Part shown: piece by piece, positions 43,801-55,653 of the stretch | How the letters are laid out: each line of letters opens with the position of its first letter | How positions within the stretch are numbered: the first letter of the stretch is position 1 | Made by a program: the position numbers and the translations under genes | Origin: Gelatoporia subvermispora B | Lineage: Eukaryota > Basidiomycota > Agaricomycetes > Polyporales > Gelatoporiaceae | Length of the DNA: 64,000 nt | Reading direction: 5' to 3' | Assembly (NCBI GenBank): GCA_000320605.2 | Contig: KB445796.1 | Location: forward strand, 1,807,698 to 1,871,697 | The notes under the pieces: generated by a model | The model's database searches: none | Seen by the model: only the letters and a program-made list of their open reading frames with translations | What the model was told of the DNA's origin: nothing

Positions 43801-46800
43801 GAAAAAATTACACGGCACTCGACTGTGCACGGACTCACAACTAATATCACTGTCCGGCCCTGTACCAAGGTTCCACTGAAGCACTTCTCCGCTATCCATC
43901 TTGCGGTATGAACATCTAGCGCCGCGAAGACCTACTGGGAATTGAGCAAAGTTTGCTCATAGAATATGGCCCAGACTTACATCGTCCAAAAGTAGAGTTT
44001 CTGCAGAAGAGTACAGTGCACGTGCCAGCGTAATCCGCGCCTGAGTCGCTCTGAGGATATAGCACAAACACTTGAAGACATAAATATCACAAACCTTCTG
44101 TCCCCCGCTGCCGCCACTACATGTGAGAACGGTCTCCCTAATCGACCAGTGAATCTTACCTCAGAGTTATGCCTCTTTCGCCCACCTCTGTCGAATCGCC
44201 AGCCTCAAAGAGGTTCAAGTCGCGGTCCAGAGCACATCCGTGGATAACTGTAAAGTCGTGAGCTCAGTCGTGATATCTTCAGGTAAGATGACTGGCCTTC
44301 ACGGTAGCGGCTCTCATCGTAAGGACTATTGAAGAGAATGTTTTCCTTCGGACGCAATATCTATTGAAGAATTCCGCGAATGGACGAGAGTTTTTCGGCT
44401 CACTCTGATAGTTGTACTTTGTATCCAGCTTTCCTGAGCTGCATATGCGATGCCCCGAGCACGAGGTAGGTTAACAAAAGAATCGGGACTCAGTGCGGTG
44501 TAATGCATCTCCCCTGGCATGAAATGAGTACGGTACACGGTTGGTTCTCGCGTGGTTCACCTAACAAAGCCATGAGAAGAGAAGTTTTGCCAGAGGCCGT
44601 GGGTCCGAGGATGACATTGATCTGTCCTTGCTTGAGAACTAGTTCATTCTCGATGTAGAGAGTGAACCCAAGTCCAGCGCTCGTCGACTCTTCATCGCGC
44701 CCGCTCCAAGTGAAAGCAGCTTTTCTGATACCGATCATATTAGGGGCGATCCCGCAAGCTGTAAGGGTGGAGTCTGATTTATGAGCCGCGAATCTATCGA
44801 GGAGCTCCAACTATACAATCAAGATCAGACTGCATTCTAAACACGATTTTGACAAGGACTGAGTCAAGCACTTACCGTGTGTAAGAATTCGCATATTCTG
44901 TCAAGGGAGATTTTCCCTGAAATGTCGCGACATGAGAGTCAGGGAGGGATGTTCGATGCTCAGCGCTGAAGCTGACCTTGGACCATCTGATTGAGAAGTG
45001 TCGCGATACTATAAAGCTGTGAACGCAGTATGTCGAAAACTGAGCAAGTGTCAACATGGATCATCCTAGAAATTTTTCGATCTCCGAAATACGTACTAGC
45101 AATGGATGAAAACACAGCAGAAGCTGAGAAAACGGTCAATGTCAGATTGTAGATGTCCACACTAAGTGCACCGACCTGTGAGGTTCTGTTTCATGATGAC
45201 CGTCTACCCCCTATAATCAATACTTATGGCTATGTCATGCATGTATTTCGAGCTCACGTAGGTAGCAAATGTGGTGAGCATAGTCAGCAATGGTATGATC
45301 CAGCTAAAGCAGTATCAGCAAAACGTAGACTTCTACAAATGAGCACCTACTTGACAAGATGCGAAATGAGGTAGATAAATTTGTATCGTTTGATGTATTC
45401 CAGTTCCTCGGTTCTTTTGTGCGAGACATTATCTGCCGCGAGGGACTCCCATCCAAATAGCTTGATCATTCGGAGAATTTGCATAGCTGTACCATATGAG
45501 TCAGGAACACAGTGGGAGAAAACGATGACGTACTCTCAGTGATTGTCTGCACGCGAGCATCCGTCTGTTCTAGCGTGAGTATGTGCAACAAGATTGTGGC
45601 GTAAGATCCTACGAGCCTTTTTCATCTTCTCCCTTCGAACACCTGCAGAAACGCTGGTAATATACCCAGGTACTGGGTATAGGATGATCATGGCGGCGAG
45701 ACCAACATATGCACTGCACAGTGACATCAATGCTCACGGTCTTCAGTGAGCGCGCGGTAGCTCATACCTCCAGCCAAGAATCGAATGTAGAAGCCAAATA
45801 GCCAATGTAGTTTGAAGTGGGACCACGAGCACTGCGGGTCCTCGTACCGTGAGAGGTCGTATATTGCACGCAATGACTCACGAAGGGATAAGAAGTCTCC
45901 TGCTGTCGAGACGACTAATACATCCACAGTAATGAGATTGTTGAGTCTACCAATGACATTCCTTTTCATCGTCCTTTCTACGGATGCAGGTGCGGGAATA
46001 GCTCCCGGCGGCTTTGGTGAGCGTTTGTCCTTCCCTTTTGCGCAATCCGCGCCGTTTGTATCCGAAGTGTTTGCATTGCCGTCTGCATGATCAACGGGGA
46101 CTTGACTCCCATTTGATATATCAGAGGCTGAGAAGTCACTTGGTGGAGCGACAACATTGGATCCAACGGCAGATCTGGCAATTGGCACTTCATCCTCGGC
46201 CACGACGCGCATGCGAAGTGCATGCTCGAACAGGAGCGTTGTTAAGATTGCCCGGACACGAATGCCAACCCGCATCTGTTACAGAACTGGTCAGCGCCCC
46301 ATACTTACACAGAGCCGTAGGTAGACTGTACCATCGACGACAGGTAGAGCTGAGTGGTAATTGCGCCTATGGTAGGACCGAGGAACAACCAAGCGACCCA
46401 GACGCCCGGCCTGACAAAGGTATCTTTACCGTCGGTTTCGAGATACCTGTGTGTCGCTCAATAGGACGTCCGTAAATTGACTTAAGCACTTACGTGAGAA
46501 GCTGGTTGATTCCGACGGGACTGGAAAATCCGCTGAGTATCTGTCCTCGAGGTCATAAAAGGGGTGATGTATATCATCTGCACAAGGCGTACTTTGAAGA
46601 CGAGCAACACGGCCAACGTTGCGTATTCCTTGCCTAGTTCCACATCAGAACATGTAGTGCGCGTAGCTGTGATAACTTACCGAACATGCTCAAGAGAGCC
46701 CAATAAAGGCGCGTCCCCTTGGTCAATTTCGTAGCATCCAGGTGCTACATGATCGACCACCGTGAGAATAAGCCATGAGAGGGCTGTGATAAATCATAGA

Positions 46801-47826
46801 GATCACGCACGCGCAGGCTGCTCTTGGCCAAAACCTCAGACTGATCACGATCGGCTATCGGTGGTAGCTCTTCCAATGGTAGGTGGGTTCGATCTTGTGC
46901 CTTGGCAATCGTTGCATCTACGTAGGAGAACAGCGCTCTCGATAGTAACGAAGCAGTCTGCTCTGGATTCGAGTCCATCGGTGACTGGGTCATATCTCGT
47001 CGGACATACATCGTTGATGAGACTCGATAAAGCTGACCTTCGGATTGACAGGAATATAAGTTCTGGGTGAAACGAGAGGCACGAATACGGCCGCTACGGA
47101 CAAGATCGCAAATTTCACCCAAAGTAGTCGGCCTTCCGTAGCATCTGCTGGTTTCAGTGTATAAGTGGCCAGAGGCCACACGTCGCGGTATACATATATT
47201 ATCCAGATCACAAACAGGACTGTCGCAAAGTGCTTCGAAGCGATTTTGCTCGAATGCAAATCGTCGCTCAAGGAACATAGTCCCAAAATCAGTGCATATA
47301 CCTGTCCGGTGCTCAGTGTCCACGATCACCAGTATAACGCTCAGGCCTAAAATAAAAGACTTACGAATGTTCCGCATTGAGCACAGAGTAGGATAAAGCG
47401 GGTTTTGTCGTCCTCCATAGACATGGTAAAATAGATAGCCAGTGTTAGCAACGCAAAACAGCATATTACTCGCACAATGCGCAGAGTACGAAGAGACGTA
47501 AACCCGTGCAAACTCGTCACTGGGTCGCACTGAGCAGTATTATCTTCGCGATGGTCCTCATCGAAGTAGGGTTCCGAACTGCGGTCGGAGTTCGTCGTTG
47601 ACGCACGCCATGCATATAGCGCTTTAAGCCAGCTCGATCGAAGAATGAGCTGGAGGACCAATACGATTCCCGACGCAACAGCCGCATACGCTGGGACCGC
47701 GAGAGAGTCTTGCCACGGGATGCTATCCCTTGGTCAATTCAAATAGTGAACTGTTGACCGAGCCATCACTCACAAGCCTCCTCCTGTTACAGCGTCAACT
47801 CCCACAGGCGGGACACCAATGCTCAT
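40868..47826 (-). CDS. Full-length ABCC (MRP-type) ABC transporter
   Basis: I could thread a continuous frame from ATG at 47824-47826 to TGA at 40868-40870 through nearly thirty exons. Five N-terminal helices (TMD0) mark the MRP class. Then come HLDATKLTKGTRLYWALL, the first membrane domain, and NBD1 with Walker A GPTASGKTSLLMALL, signature LSGGQK and Walker B LLLDDVFAALDVHTA. A second membrane domain follows (KPYLFWVVCFGAFFLGD, TFRWLDRTPTSRI), then NBD2 with GRTGSGKSSL, LSVGQRQIIALARAL and ILDEATSAIDYETD. Such proteins export glutathione or other conjugates and drugs across the plasma or vacuole membrane. Oddities: two GC-AG introns (44248-44296 and 41799-41849), a 15-base exon at 41305-41319, and a doubtful junction near 43585 where the best donor breaks the frame and a weaker one 9 bases earlier in the transcript keeps it. 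Confidence 0.88.
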
Positions 47827-48285
47827 GGTGCCTTGAAAGGAGGAACCGCTGTACCAAGGCAAGCCAGGTCTCCAGGTCGTAAGTTGCGCCAGCATCTTGA
47901 AGGTCATTTATTACAAGTCCTGCCTTGCTACTGTAAGGGAGTCATTGCTCGGCGCTACATTGCTCGGCAAAGAGACCCGCATGGCTCGGAGAGTCCATCG
48001 AAGGCGTTAGCGCGGCACGTATTATTACGACGACACAGAAGGCCCAGGGCGGTTTGTGTGAGTGCCGGGGTCGGTCCAGGGTGCGAGAACGAGCGTGACG
48101 CCGCATAGTGGTGCCATGGAGATAACGGGGAGGGCTCAGGCGAACAGCACGACGGCGCCCTCAGTGCAGACGACCGAGACGGGCGCGTTTTCGTCGAATT
48201 CTGTCAGTGACTCCTCGTGTGCATCTGCTCGACGCCGCCATCAATACGTTCCCGAGGTCATTTCGGCTAGTGATATAGCTCAGAC
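47827..48285. promoter_or_regulatory. Divergent region between ABCC transporter and HbrB genes
   Basis: 459 bases between the two start codons. GC-rich toward the HbrB side. No clear TATA box in either direction. An upstream plus-strand frame ending at 48418 overlaps the HbrB start in another frame and might be a 5' leader ORF. Confidence 0.4.
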
Positions 48286-50397
48286 ATGGCAGGGCGGTCC
48301 GCCCACGTACGACGTTCATCGCATGAAAGTGGGGGATACGCGCAGCACCCGGAGAGACGACGGTCCAACAGCCAGGGGGATGCGACGCCTCGACCGTCAC
48401 CGAGCTTCCTCTCTGTAGGCAGCTCGAGCACGGCGACCTCGCCGAACACGAGCGCCACCATCAGCTCCGGCGCTGGAGGGGCTGGGAGTGAACACCATTC
48501 GAGACGGCTCGGATTCCTCTCGGAGAAGTTGTTGCCCTCGAGCTCCGGCGGGCCATTGTCCCAACGGGCCTCACCTGTCCCACACCACCTCCTCTCCTCT
48601 TCTCGTTCCCAACCTCGGGCCGAGTCCTCGCTATATACGATGGCTCGCGAGGCCACGGCTTCTCCAACGCCGGGCATGAATGCCTCACCCAGCCAGCTCA
48701 AAGGACACCCATCTCCGTCCAAGGTATGCAGCCTACTTCCCCGGATGTTCCTATCAACATACAGCTGCCCATCACCTGTCGCTTACTCGATCTCCAATGC
48801 GGTGTAGGCGTCCTCTATCCGAACCTACGATTCGAAGCTCGTTTCCCGAGAGATGCATCGATTAGGCAATCTCGCACATCTCCAGGCTCTCTCGCCCTCG
48901 CTCTCGAATGCACCGTCATCTACTTCCGTCAATATGGTGGCGTCAAGCGCATCGTCCACCCTGACCGCGTCCGGAGACTCACCGTGGAATGCCCTGAACG
49001 TACAAGTCCTGCCGCTCTTCAACGGCGAGCCCTTGCGCGTAGCAATGTGAGCATGACGACCCATGGCACTCGTACTGAGCTAGACCACGGCTTAGCGAAG
49101 ACCTCAATCATCTTGTCAAGCGCCACATTCAGAGTGTCGTATCGCTCTCGCCGTCGAAGGCTCTGGCCACGCTGGAACATGACGCGTCAGAGCTCATCGC
49201 ATCGGGTATGGTCACGCTGAATGCGAAGCTCGCTGGCGTGGAGGATGAGAAACTGGTTAGCCGGGTAGTGGAGATATGGGGCTTCTTCTGGGACCAGGTG
49301 CTGCCTTACGTCGAAGGGGTACGTTCATGGTGTCTATCTCACTATGCACTGCTTTCATACCTCTGTACCAGGCTCTACTGCCGCTACAGACTGATCCACT
49401 GCTCTCTTCACTGTATCGTGTGCCAAAGACCCACAAGGCCAACACGCCCGCATCATCTGGCGGGAAGGGCTCGATGTCCTCCTTGATGCTACAATCAACG
49501 CCTCAGATAGACGTCCGCACTGTCGCCCTGCACTCCTTCCGCGACAGCATCATCCTCCCAGCGTTCCCCCGTCTCTACGCACGGCTCATGATGCCCAAAG
49601 AAGAGATGCTCTCAGAAAGCCCCATCGTGCAGATGCCACGACTGCAGCAAATGTCAGTTCGCCACTATCCTGATTTAGCCACCATCTGACGGTTACCATC
49701 CGCAGGCTTCTGGTCCTTGTCTCCCAACGTCCCTCCCGCCCTGTGTCATTTTCCCTCACCGCCTCCGCGCCTCAGCTGACCCCAGGTGAGACCGCGGTGA
49801 CCCACCTCCTGCGTGCTGTGCGCGCGCCGCTATCGCATAACGCGCACCATAAGCACTTGTCAACGCGGACGGGCACGCCCTCCTTCCTCTCGGCCGGGCT
49901 CCCGCGCGATCGTCGTGGACGCATCGCACAGAAGCACGATCGACAGGGGAGCGGCGGCAAGCTTCGCATCATCCCAGGGGCAACGTCCGACGCAGAGCAC
50001 AGCGCTCTCGATGACGAGGGCGGAGAGACGCCGCGGATGACGGCAGGAATGCCTGATCCGCGCGAGCGGGAGAAAGACTTCTTGGAGGCGCTGCGGTGAG
50101 CACGGGCGTGTTGTTACGTGGGGCTTAGCTGACATCGGGCTTGCTGCATTAGGAGTCCAGACATTGTGGATGCGCACGCAGGGATGGGTGGCTGGGGGCT
50201 TGGTGTAAGTGGAGAGGAGAAGGTAGAGGAAGACGACGACGACGAGAACCTTGACTGGGATCAAGCACAGGTGAGTTCCACATCTCGTCCAGCTGGATGG
50301 GATTGAAAGAAATATTCGTCAGGCTGTGGTGGAGCGGATGGTCGGCATGAAACCTAACGATGCATCCCTTGCTCAGGAGTCTAGGCGTCGGATTTGA
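48286..50397 (+). CDS. HbrB-family TORC2 subunit (Bit61/PRR5-like)
   Basis: HbrB proteins (fungal Bit61/Bit2, animal PRR5) are accessory subunits of TOR complex 2, which controls polarity and the cell wall. Seven exons: 48286-48723, 48886-49046, 49096-49318, 49372-49652, 49706-50095, 50153-50270 and 50323-50397, about 561 residues. The first 180 residues are Ser/Pro-rich and disordered. The HbrB domain runs from VLPLFNGEPLRVAIEDLN through GMVTLNAKLAG, VEIWGFFWDQVLPYVEG, LLPLQTDPLL and FRDSIILPAFPRLY, the classic family blocks. A second disordered part and an acidic end (EEDDDDENLDWDQ) follow. The start at 48286 is the first ATG after an in-frame TGA; a spliced upstream start cannot be excluded. 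The first intron (162 bases) is long for this window. Confidence 0.85.
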
Positions 50398-50864
50398 TCT
50401 CTTGCTTGTTCTCCTTCATGGTCATACCAGGTGATGTGTTGGATCCGTGTACTTATTTGCATCCTTTCGGTTGTTGCTTGCTTTCTGGTCTGTACTTGTT
50501 GTCAGCGCTTTCTTCATGCTGAATCTAGCACGTCCGACACGTAACCAACGAGGTCGGGAACACTTGAGCGATATGTCGATGAACTCGACAAATCGGGTGT
50601 CAAACGGCCATGATATCAATCCACGCACAGCGTGATCTCTTCTTTTTGCAGGCTGAGCGCTAAGGTCGGCTTCCCACGTAAACCACCGAGCAAGCCGCAA
50701 GGCTCAAGTGCAAGAATTCGCAACAGACGCAATGACAAGCGAGTTTTTTCTATGTAATTCCTGTGAGGTCGTCGCGACGACCATTTGGTGGCTCATTGTA
50801 CATTTGGTCCAATTACTCATACAGATTTGTAGACTACGTCTCTGTCAAACTCGGCGAAGAAAGT
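50398..50864. other. Gap between convergent HbrB and CON-6 genes
   Basis: 467 bases, AT-richer, with 3' UTRs only. A plus-strand frame at 50447-50635 has one hydrophobic stretch but no family pattern. Confidence 0.5.
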
Positions 50865-51425
50865 TTACAAGGCGCCCACTTCCTCAAGGAAGTCCTTGGC
50901 GTGCTGCTTTGCCTCTTTCGAAACGCGAGGGTCTGGTATCGGAGTCAGCTAATGCATCGCGCTCTCTGACGGAGAAACTCACTGTGTAGTGCTGCCTTAT
51001 ATCCGGCAATGATGCGCTTGTCATGCTCATCCTCTGGAATGGATGGATCTCTTTCGATGCCGTAGCCGGCGGCCTCAAGTACTTCGCGTGCGTGCTGCTT
51101 GGCCTGCGACGACGTGCGAGTGTCTTTGGCTACGTCAGCAACTTGTTCGCAGCGCCACTTCTCGCCTGGACTCACTGTTCAAGGTGGCTTTGTAGCCCCC
51201 CAAGACGCGGTTTTCGTGTGTTACGGTGGTGTCACTGGCGATGCCCATGTCGTCGAGCTTCTCATAGGCGCGCTCCTTGGCCTCCGCCGATACGTTCGGG
51301 TTGTGAATAGCGGCCTTGAGACCCGCGGCAACGCGGTCGGGGGATTTATTCTCTGTGCAACGTCGTCGAGTCAGATTGCGACTGCTAACTCGATGGTAGG
51401 CTGACTTCTCACCGTGGTGAGCCAT
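50865..51425 (-). CDS. Conidiation-specific protein 6 family, three CON-6 repeats
   Basis: Four exons: 51425-51413, 51352-51176, 51123-50983 and 50932-50865, about 132 residues. The CON-6 motif (about 30 residues, with NPxVSxEAKxxAxxxL) appears three times: IHNPNVSAEAKERAYEKL, NTRTSSQAKQHAREVL and HNPRVSKEAKQHAKDFL, each preceded by a GYKA(A/T)L or GLKAAI segment. The small hydrophilic soluble protein is of the type induced in Neurospora conidiation and in stress or starvation. Its molecular role is unknown. Repeats two and three each begin exactly at an intron of the same phase. I chose the ATG at 51423-51425 (MAHHENKSPDRV). An in-frame ATG further upstream at 51507-51509 would need retention of leader sequence. 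A TATA box lies at 51553-51560. Confidence 0.9.
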
Positions 51426-52636
51426 GCTGATTAGACGAATTCGCTGGGATGTAGGGAGAATTGCACGAGTGCAGATAGGAGCAGAGATGAATGCGCTGCG
51501 GAATACCATGACGGAGTTCTTATATTTTGCTCGGTTGAGACGGTGGAGGAGGTTTATATACGAGGTTTAGCGGTCCCTCAAAAGGAGAGGGTGCACCTGA
51601 CCGTGACGTGTTTGTGGCGAGCGTTGGCTCTGCCCCGAGGCGCGGGAGGGAGAGGTATGACGTCACGCTGTACGTTGGAGGCGCATCAGCGCTCATGTAT
51701 ATCATCCCAATATGGCAGACGCAGGCGGAAGTAATTCAAGCGCAAATGGCCTCCATCAGCAACTTTGTGAGGGCGATCATGTCCTTCAGATATCTTTCAC
51801 GTTATAAACATACGAGTCGCCTTCTACACAGCCCCCGAAACCAGTCATTCAGTTGCCTGACGCCATTAATGTCTCGACATGGGTGGGTCCTTGTGGCGCT
51901 GTACGGAGTCGTCGTACAAGTGGTGCCCTCGTGCACGGGAAACACCAAAGTACTTTGTAGCGCAAGCTAAACATCTTTTAATTCGCCTGATGTGTGTCGG
52001 GAACCCGAGGAACTACACAGCTACCCTCTTCATTGTATTGCGCGCTCCAAATTCGAGGTGCGTTATTTACAAACATGGATTCCCACGGCAGCCGGCGTTC
52101 GACAGCCCGCACGGTATTGCTATGACATACCATACTTCAAGTGGGCAGTCTAACTTCATATGTATACTGTCGGGCCTTGAAAGCGTCACAACAGAACTTC
52201 AGAGACATCGTCGGATTGCATGGCGGTAGGTCCTCACTCTGAAGACAAAATGAGACTGTCAATTTGCAAAATGAAAAATCCCTAAACATCCACGCGAGTA
52301 ATACGAGCACATAATCCCAGTACTTTGTGAAGACCTGCGGAGACGGCTCCCATTCTCCCGCATATCACTCGGCGACGAAGTTTCTCTGCAGACTACCAGA
52401 CCACACAGGAGCTGTAGTGGACATCTCCCGTCCTAAGCAGTAGCACGCAGGCTGCACTATGCAGTCCTCGCATCTCGAAATAAAGTAGTCTTGATTCGCC
52501 ACACGGGTACACGACTTCTATGACAAAAGCGTGGCTACAGCCATCATGAAGCCGGACCTGCACTAACATGGAGCGAATACCGTAATGTCCAAGTCGCATA
52601 ACGTTAGAATCGCGGGGGTATAGATGAAAAATCAGT
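51426..52636. other. Upstream region of the CON-6 gene
   Basis: About 1.2 kb to the 3' end of the RTA1-like gene. It holds the CON-6 TATA box. Beyond about 51700 only short frames without domains occur. Confidence 0.5.
51553..51560 (-). promoter_or_regulatory. TATA box of the CON-6 gene
   Basis: The minus strand reads TATATAAA, 128 bases upstream of the chosen start codon. A strong TATA element fits an inducible stress or development gene. Confidence 0.6.
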
Positions 52637-53904
52637 TCAGACAGAACGCGGTTGAGGAGCCATCCTGTAGCCCTCGACGAGCATCTTGCGCGACATGGGA
52701 TTATCGATGTGGGTGATGAAGCGTCCAGGCCAGAAAGGAACATACATCGCGATGGCGATGCAGAGAGGCAGTGTGTCCAGGGCGTAGAAGTAGGATTCCG
52801 TAGTCGTCAGATGTCCAGTGAAGCCTTGAGACAGCTCAATGACACGGTACATGCACCGCACCTTTGCGAAGAAAAATCTGAGAAAATAGCTTCATCTCGT
52901 CGAATTCAAGACGACTTACAAAGACGCCAATGGAACTGATCAATATAGCATATGCAAGGCAACGCCAGTCTTTGTACCATGGCTTGTTTTGATCGTCATG
53001 CCAGAGCAGTGGTTCTGACTTCCGAACGAGGAGCAGGAAGCGCACGTACATGGCCACGAAAACCGAGAATGAGATGAGTTGCAGAATTAGTCCAGCTAAG
53101 AAAATCTTTAAAAAAAATTTCGTCAGGACAAGAGCGAAATCAGGCAACGGTAGTGCGTACATCTTGTCCAAGCTTCAACAACGACTGCGATTGCGACGTG
53201 GTAAATCCGGATCCTCCACCCTGTTTGGGTAGTTTTGGAGCTTAGAGAAGCAATTGCTTCGGACAAAGAATCTTACTGACCTGAACTGAGAATGTGATCA
53301 CGTCAGAAATAACAAACGTGCGGGCGATCTTCCTGGGAGAAATTGGAAGATATTGGTCGCCATCCAGATAGCTTGCCAAGCGACCGAAAATCATGTACTC
53401 AGTCGCAATGAAGGCGCACGGCTGCTTGTCGCATTACTATTCGATTCCCGCTCGGATGTGACGAACGTACCGACAGAACGATGAATAGTTGTTCAACAAT
53501 ATAAGTTCCAATGCTGTCTGGGTTTGAGTGCAGGACAAATCGAACGACAAAGCCGAGCGCGTAGGCTAGTAGGAATGGTGTTAGAAAGCTTTCGCACTGT
53601 GAGTGATGCTGGTGCTTACTCCAGATACCAATGAGCATGGGGAGCATACATTTTCCCTTGTATCTCCAGAAGAGGTATCCTTGAGAGACTCCAACGAGAA
53701 GGACGACAACTTTGAGGTAGGGTCAGGTATTATCCTCGTGTGGAAAAATTTCTACTTACTGAGTGCTATCACCGTAAGGGTATTTGACGGAATGTATCTG
53801 AGCGGGTTCCTCACATCGTCCTTTGGGTCTACACCTGAATCTGCCGCTGTCGGTGAGACAGCCCAGAGGAGGGTAAAGCACAGCATCGAGAGTCCCCTCA
53901 GCAT
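52637..53904 (-). CDS. RTA1-like seven-helix membrane protein
   Basis: Seven exons: 53904-53760, 53709-53620, 53565-53471, 53421-53281, 53220-53161, 53105-52920 and 52861-52637, about 313 residues. An N-terminal signal (MLRGLSMLCFTLLWAVSPTAA) is followed by seven hydrophobic helices. RTA1-family landmarks are AYALGFVVRFVLHSN, EQLFIVLS-PCAFIATEYMIFGRL, VISDVITFSVQ-GGGSGF, LAGLILQLISFSVF and the RCMYRVIELSQGF to AMYVPFWPGRF segment. Yeast relatives (Rta1, Rsb1) give resistance to 7-aminocholesterol or long-chain bases and have been linked to lipid translocation across the plasma membrane. The signal peptide puts the N-terminus outside. Introns are 49-60 bases and all junctions are in phase. Confidence 0.92.
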
Positions 53905-55653
53905 GACTTGAGGGCCGAATTCGCAGGATGCAAGTTCAAAGAACGTAGAGCGGTGAGACAGCAGAAGAGTGTGGAGACCTAAGGCATGCGTTCAACACGG
54001 TGCCAGCTTATATCCCAACAAATCATTTTGCAAGTGTTCACACCGCAGCACCCGCAGTCCTCACTTATCCTCGTTTATCGGATATGAGTATGAGCTGGAC
54101 ACTTGACTGCAACGAAGGTACCAGCCAGATGATCGGCCTGGAAGAAGTTGGCTAGGCTGAGCGCATGGACTGCGGTCGATGAGCGGCGGCCCCGCGCTAC
54201 AGCTGTCGCTGCGTGCGGTAAATAGGGTGGCGACGCCTAAGATAAGGAGAATGTCACAACTGCTTGAAGCTGTGCCTGTCATAAAATGTGGAAATCCATA
54301 CTATGCTCGCGTGGTCTAGCTGAAGGAGCTGCGGCTCGCTGCGGGCCCCTGCGGAATCGGTTAAGGTACGGCGTAGTCGGTTGAATTCTCTTTCCCACTG
54401 CATACGATTGCTGCAAAGCACAACTGTGAGGAAGCGTGTTCGTAGATGTTTGAGAGGTAAATTATGTGATGTCGCTGACATGACGGTTCTGTTTTGCGTC
54501 CCGGTCCCTCCGTATCTGCGTTTTGCCGCTTTCGGCTTTCGACTGGCAGACTGCGGCGAAGCAACGCCAAGGCCTTGGAGAAACAGTGCAAAGGCTAGTC
54601 GTCGTACTTGCTCAACGTTCAACTTGTTTTCGTCTTTGTGTACATGGGATGATCCTTGTTTAACCATTTTTTTTACTCATTTTAGCAAGAGCAATTTCGC
54701 CAACGTCAGCCGCGGACGGTAGTATGTCACTAGACATGGCCTACACGAGTCTGAAAGTCTTGGCTCATATGATGCTATGTCGTTAGCTGTTGTGGACTGC
54801 AGTCAAATTCAACTAAGGCATAATGGCTTCACTTGGGATGCTCGAGGGGAATAATAGTCCCGCTCATCCGGGATAAGGTGATCAGCGGACTTAGTAATGC
54901 GCGAATGTCCCGGCGCACCTGGAATCTCCATGGATAATCAAAACATGTATTCTCACCTCATGATGTGGTCCATATGTCCTCATAACGGTAGTACTGGGTG
55001 TCTCAACATAGCTCCGGTTGCTCGGGCTTGCCATATTGGAAACTCTAGTAGGGAGCGAATCCGCGAATGCGTTCGTGCGCTTATAAATAATAAGCGCGCG
55101 GTGAAGCTTAGGCTCAGGGCGTCAAACTTCGTTCTGTTCTGTCATGTCTTGTTCCCGTGCTCTGTAATGGGTCCCGACTCGGACGTACCGAGCGTCTTAT
55201 GCCGCAGAACACCACAAGTTACAAGGTCGTCAGGTAACGCCGACGACCGCCTCTGATTGCGTGATGAGCCAGAAATGGCGAGCTCCCACAGGACTGTACA
55301 ACGTAACAGGTACTACTTGTTCAGACGAGTCTGTGAGTGACACTGCGGCTGAAAGCTGCTCTCAGGCTGTCTAGTGGCAGCCATCCGTCCTGATTGCCAC
55401 TGCCGCGGCAGGAGCTTCCCACAGGAAGCTCCCCGGCACCCGCCAGATGGTACGCTGATTCCTTTTCAAGTTTTCCTTGCGAATCGGCCCACCGTGTGAT
55501 GACTCCTCTGTCGCATGCGCACCATGGTGGGATTTCGCCGGCGAATACCTGCCTCAAATCGATATCGGGCAGCTGTCGCCCGACTTACCGCCGTCATATA
55601 TACTGCTCGTGAGTATCGCCGCCACGAAGCCATAAGCCCCATCTTTTAGCCGT
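53905..55653. other. Gap between divergent RTA1-like and DUF6533 genes
   Basis: About 1.75 kb. Frames at 54381-54722 and 54897-55256 (plus) and 54254-54667 (minus) have no recognisable domain. A compact palindrome plus hairpin lies at 55400-55432. No gene is supported. Confidence 0.45.
55400..55432. repeat. Palindrome adjoining a perfect hairpin
   Basis: CTGCCGCGGCAG (55400-55411) is a perfect 12-base palindrome. Sharing its last base, it runs into GGAGCTTCC-CACA-GGAAGCTCC (55411-55432), a 9-base stem with a 4-base loop. It lies 220 bases before the DUF6533 start codon. Confidence 0.7.

Noticed and set aside
46740..46765. Apparent in-frame stop in the ABCC gene after the segment HGLFSRWSIM
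   Set aside because: A 66-base intron with donor gtgcgtgatc and acceptor ending in ATGTAG removes this whole segment and joins KSSLR to HLDATKLTKGT in phase, so the frame is intact.
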